A DNA stretch of 64,000 nucleotides, taken from contig NC_056738.1 of the NCBI RefSeq assembly GCF_019279795.1, positions 403,090,920 to 403,154,919 on the forward strand, in the 5' to 3' direction. Origin of the DNA: Protopterus annectens. Taxonomy: Eukaryota > Chordata > Ceratodontiformes > Protopteridae. Under the pieces are notes generated by a model. It was not told where the DNA came from and made no database searches. It worked only from the letters and a program-made list of their open reading frames with translations. Shown here in pieces: positions 63,890-64,000 of this stretch. Within the stretch, counting starts at the first letter, position 1. Every line of letters starts with the position of its first letter. A program made the translations under genes and the position numbers.

Positions 63890-64000
63890 CTAGCGGATGC
63901 CAGCGATGGAATAGCCTCTGTGGAGGTGCTCTTAACTAAGGAGAGTGCGGCATCCATAGAGGTACCCATCACATCTAGAATGGGAGATTCGGGTCCAGAT
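63890..64000 (-). pseudogene. Possible gag scrap of a further DIRS (M) outside DIRS E
   Basis: Minus-strand translation reads SGPESPILDVMGTSMDAALS, then LVKSTSTEAIPSLASARGDP, an S/T/A/E-rich stretch like the middle of DIRS gags. It lies just outside the E 5' terminus. If correct, E is inserted in M. The window edge prevents confirmation. Confidence 0.35.

Noticed and set aside
63556-63972. 138-codon host-like protein at the window end
   Set aside because: The frame crosses the 5' terminus and leader of DIRS E, which align with DIRS L. No protein motif is present.

Overview
This is vertebrate-type nuclear DNA made almost entirely of retrotransposons nested in one another. I found no host exon, tRNA or rRNA gene. 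Three kinds of element dominate: tyrosine-recombinase (YR) retroelements of the DIRS order, L2/CR1-like LINEs whose ORF1 carries an SGNH esterase domain, and Penelope-like elements (PLEs) with a GIY-YIG endonuclease. This mix fits a large, DIRS-rich amphibian (caecilian or salamander) or lungfish-like genome. That is inference; no host gene is available to confirm it.

Layout. 1-12794 is an old minus-strand DIRS (A) interrupted by a 5.3-kb LINE (LINE-1, 4701-10001, flanked by 238-bp direct copies of DIRS gag) and by a plus-strand LINE fragment (10728-12556). 12795-18002 holds a degraded DIRS RT remnant, unassigned DNA, an old LINE tail and a PLE 3' fragment. 18003-25170 holds a DIRS 3' end (J), a divergent DIRS gag (L), a plus-strand PLE, a tRNA-like SINE and a minus-strand PLE. 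25290-28169 is an old DIRS YR (I) split by a DIRS 5' fragment flanked by 31-bp repeats (H) and by a hairpin-rich block. 28170-33811 is a full-length DIRS (G). It abuts DIRS B (33812-36410 plus 42014-42840), which is split by the best-preserved element, DIRS C (36411-42013).

42841-47990 is mostly unassigned DNA with a minisatellite and LINE scraps. 47991-56329 is a PLE split by a 6.3-kb LINE (LINE-2) whose 5' UTR is a tandem array of about 590-bp monomers. 56330-57982 is a DIRS 5' part (F) joined to DIRS D (57983-62640). D sits in a divergent DIRS (E), which seems to sit in yet another (M) at the window end.

How the parts work. In DIRS C the sense strand is minus. It reads inverted terminal repeat, gag, RT-RNase H-methyltransferase-like polyprotein, YR, internal complementary region (ICR), inverted terminal repeat. 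The ICR is an exact complement of both outer ends joined (59 + 39 bp), which fixes the ends to the base and matches the established DIRS model of a circular intermediate integrated by the YR. Almost every coding region is broken; the exception is the gag of C (about 601 codons). The history can be read from the nesting: C is younger than B, LINE-2 younger than its PLE, and D younger than E.
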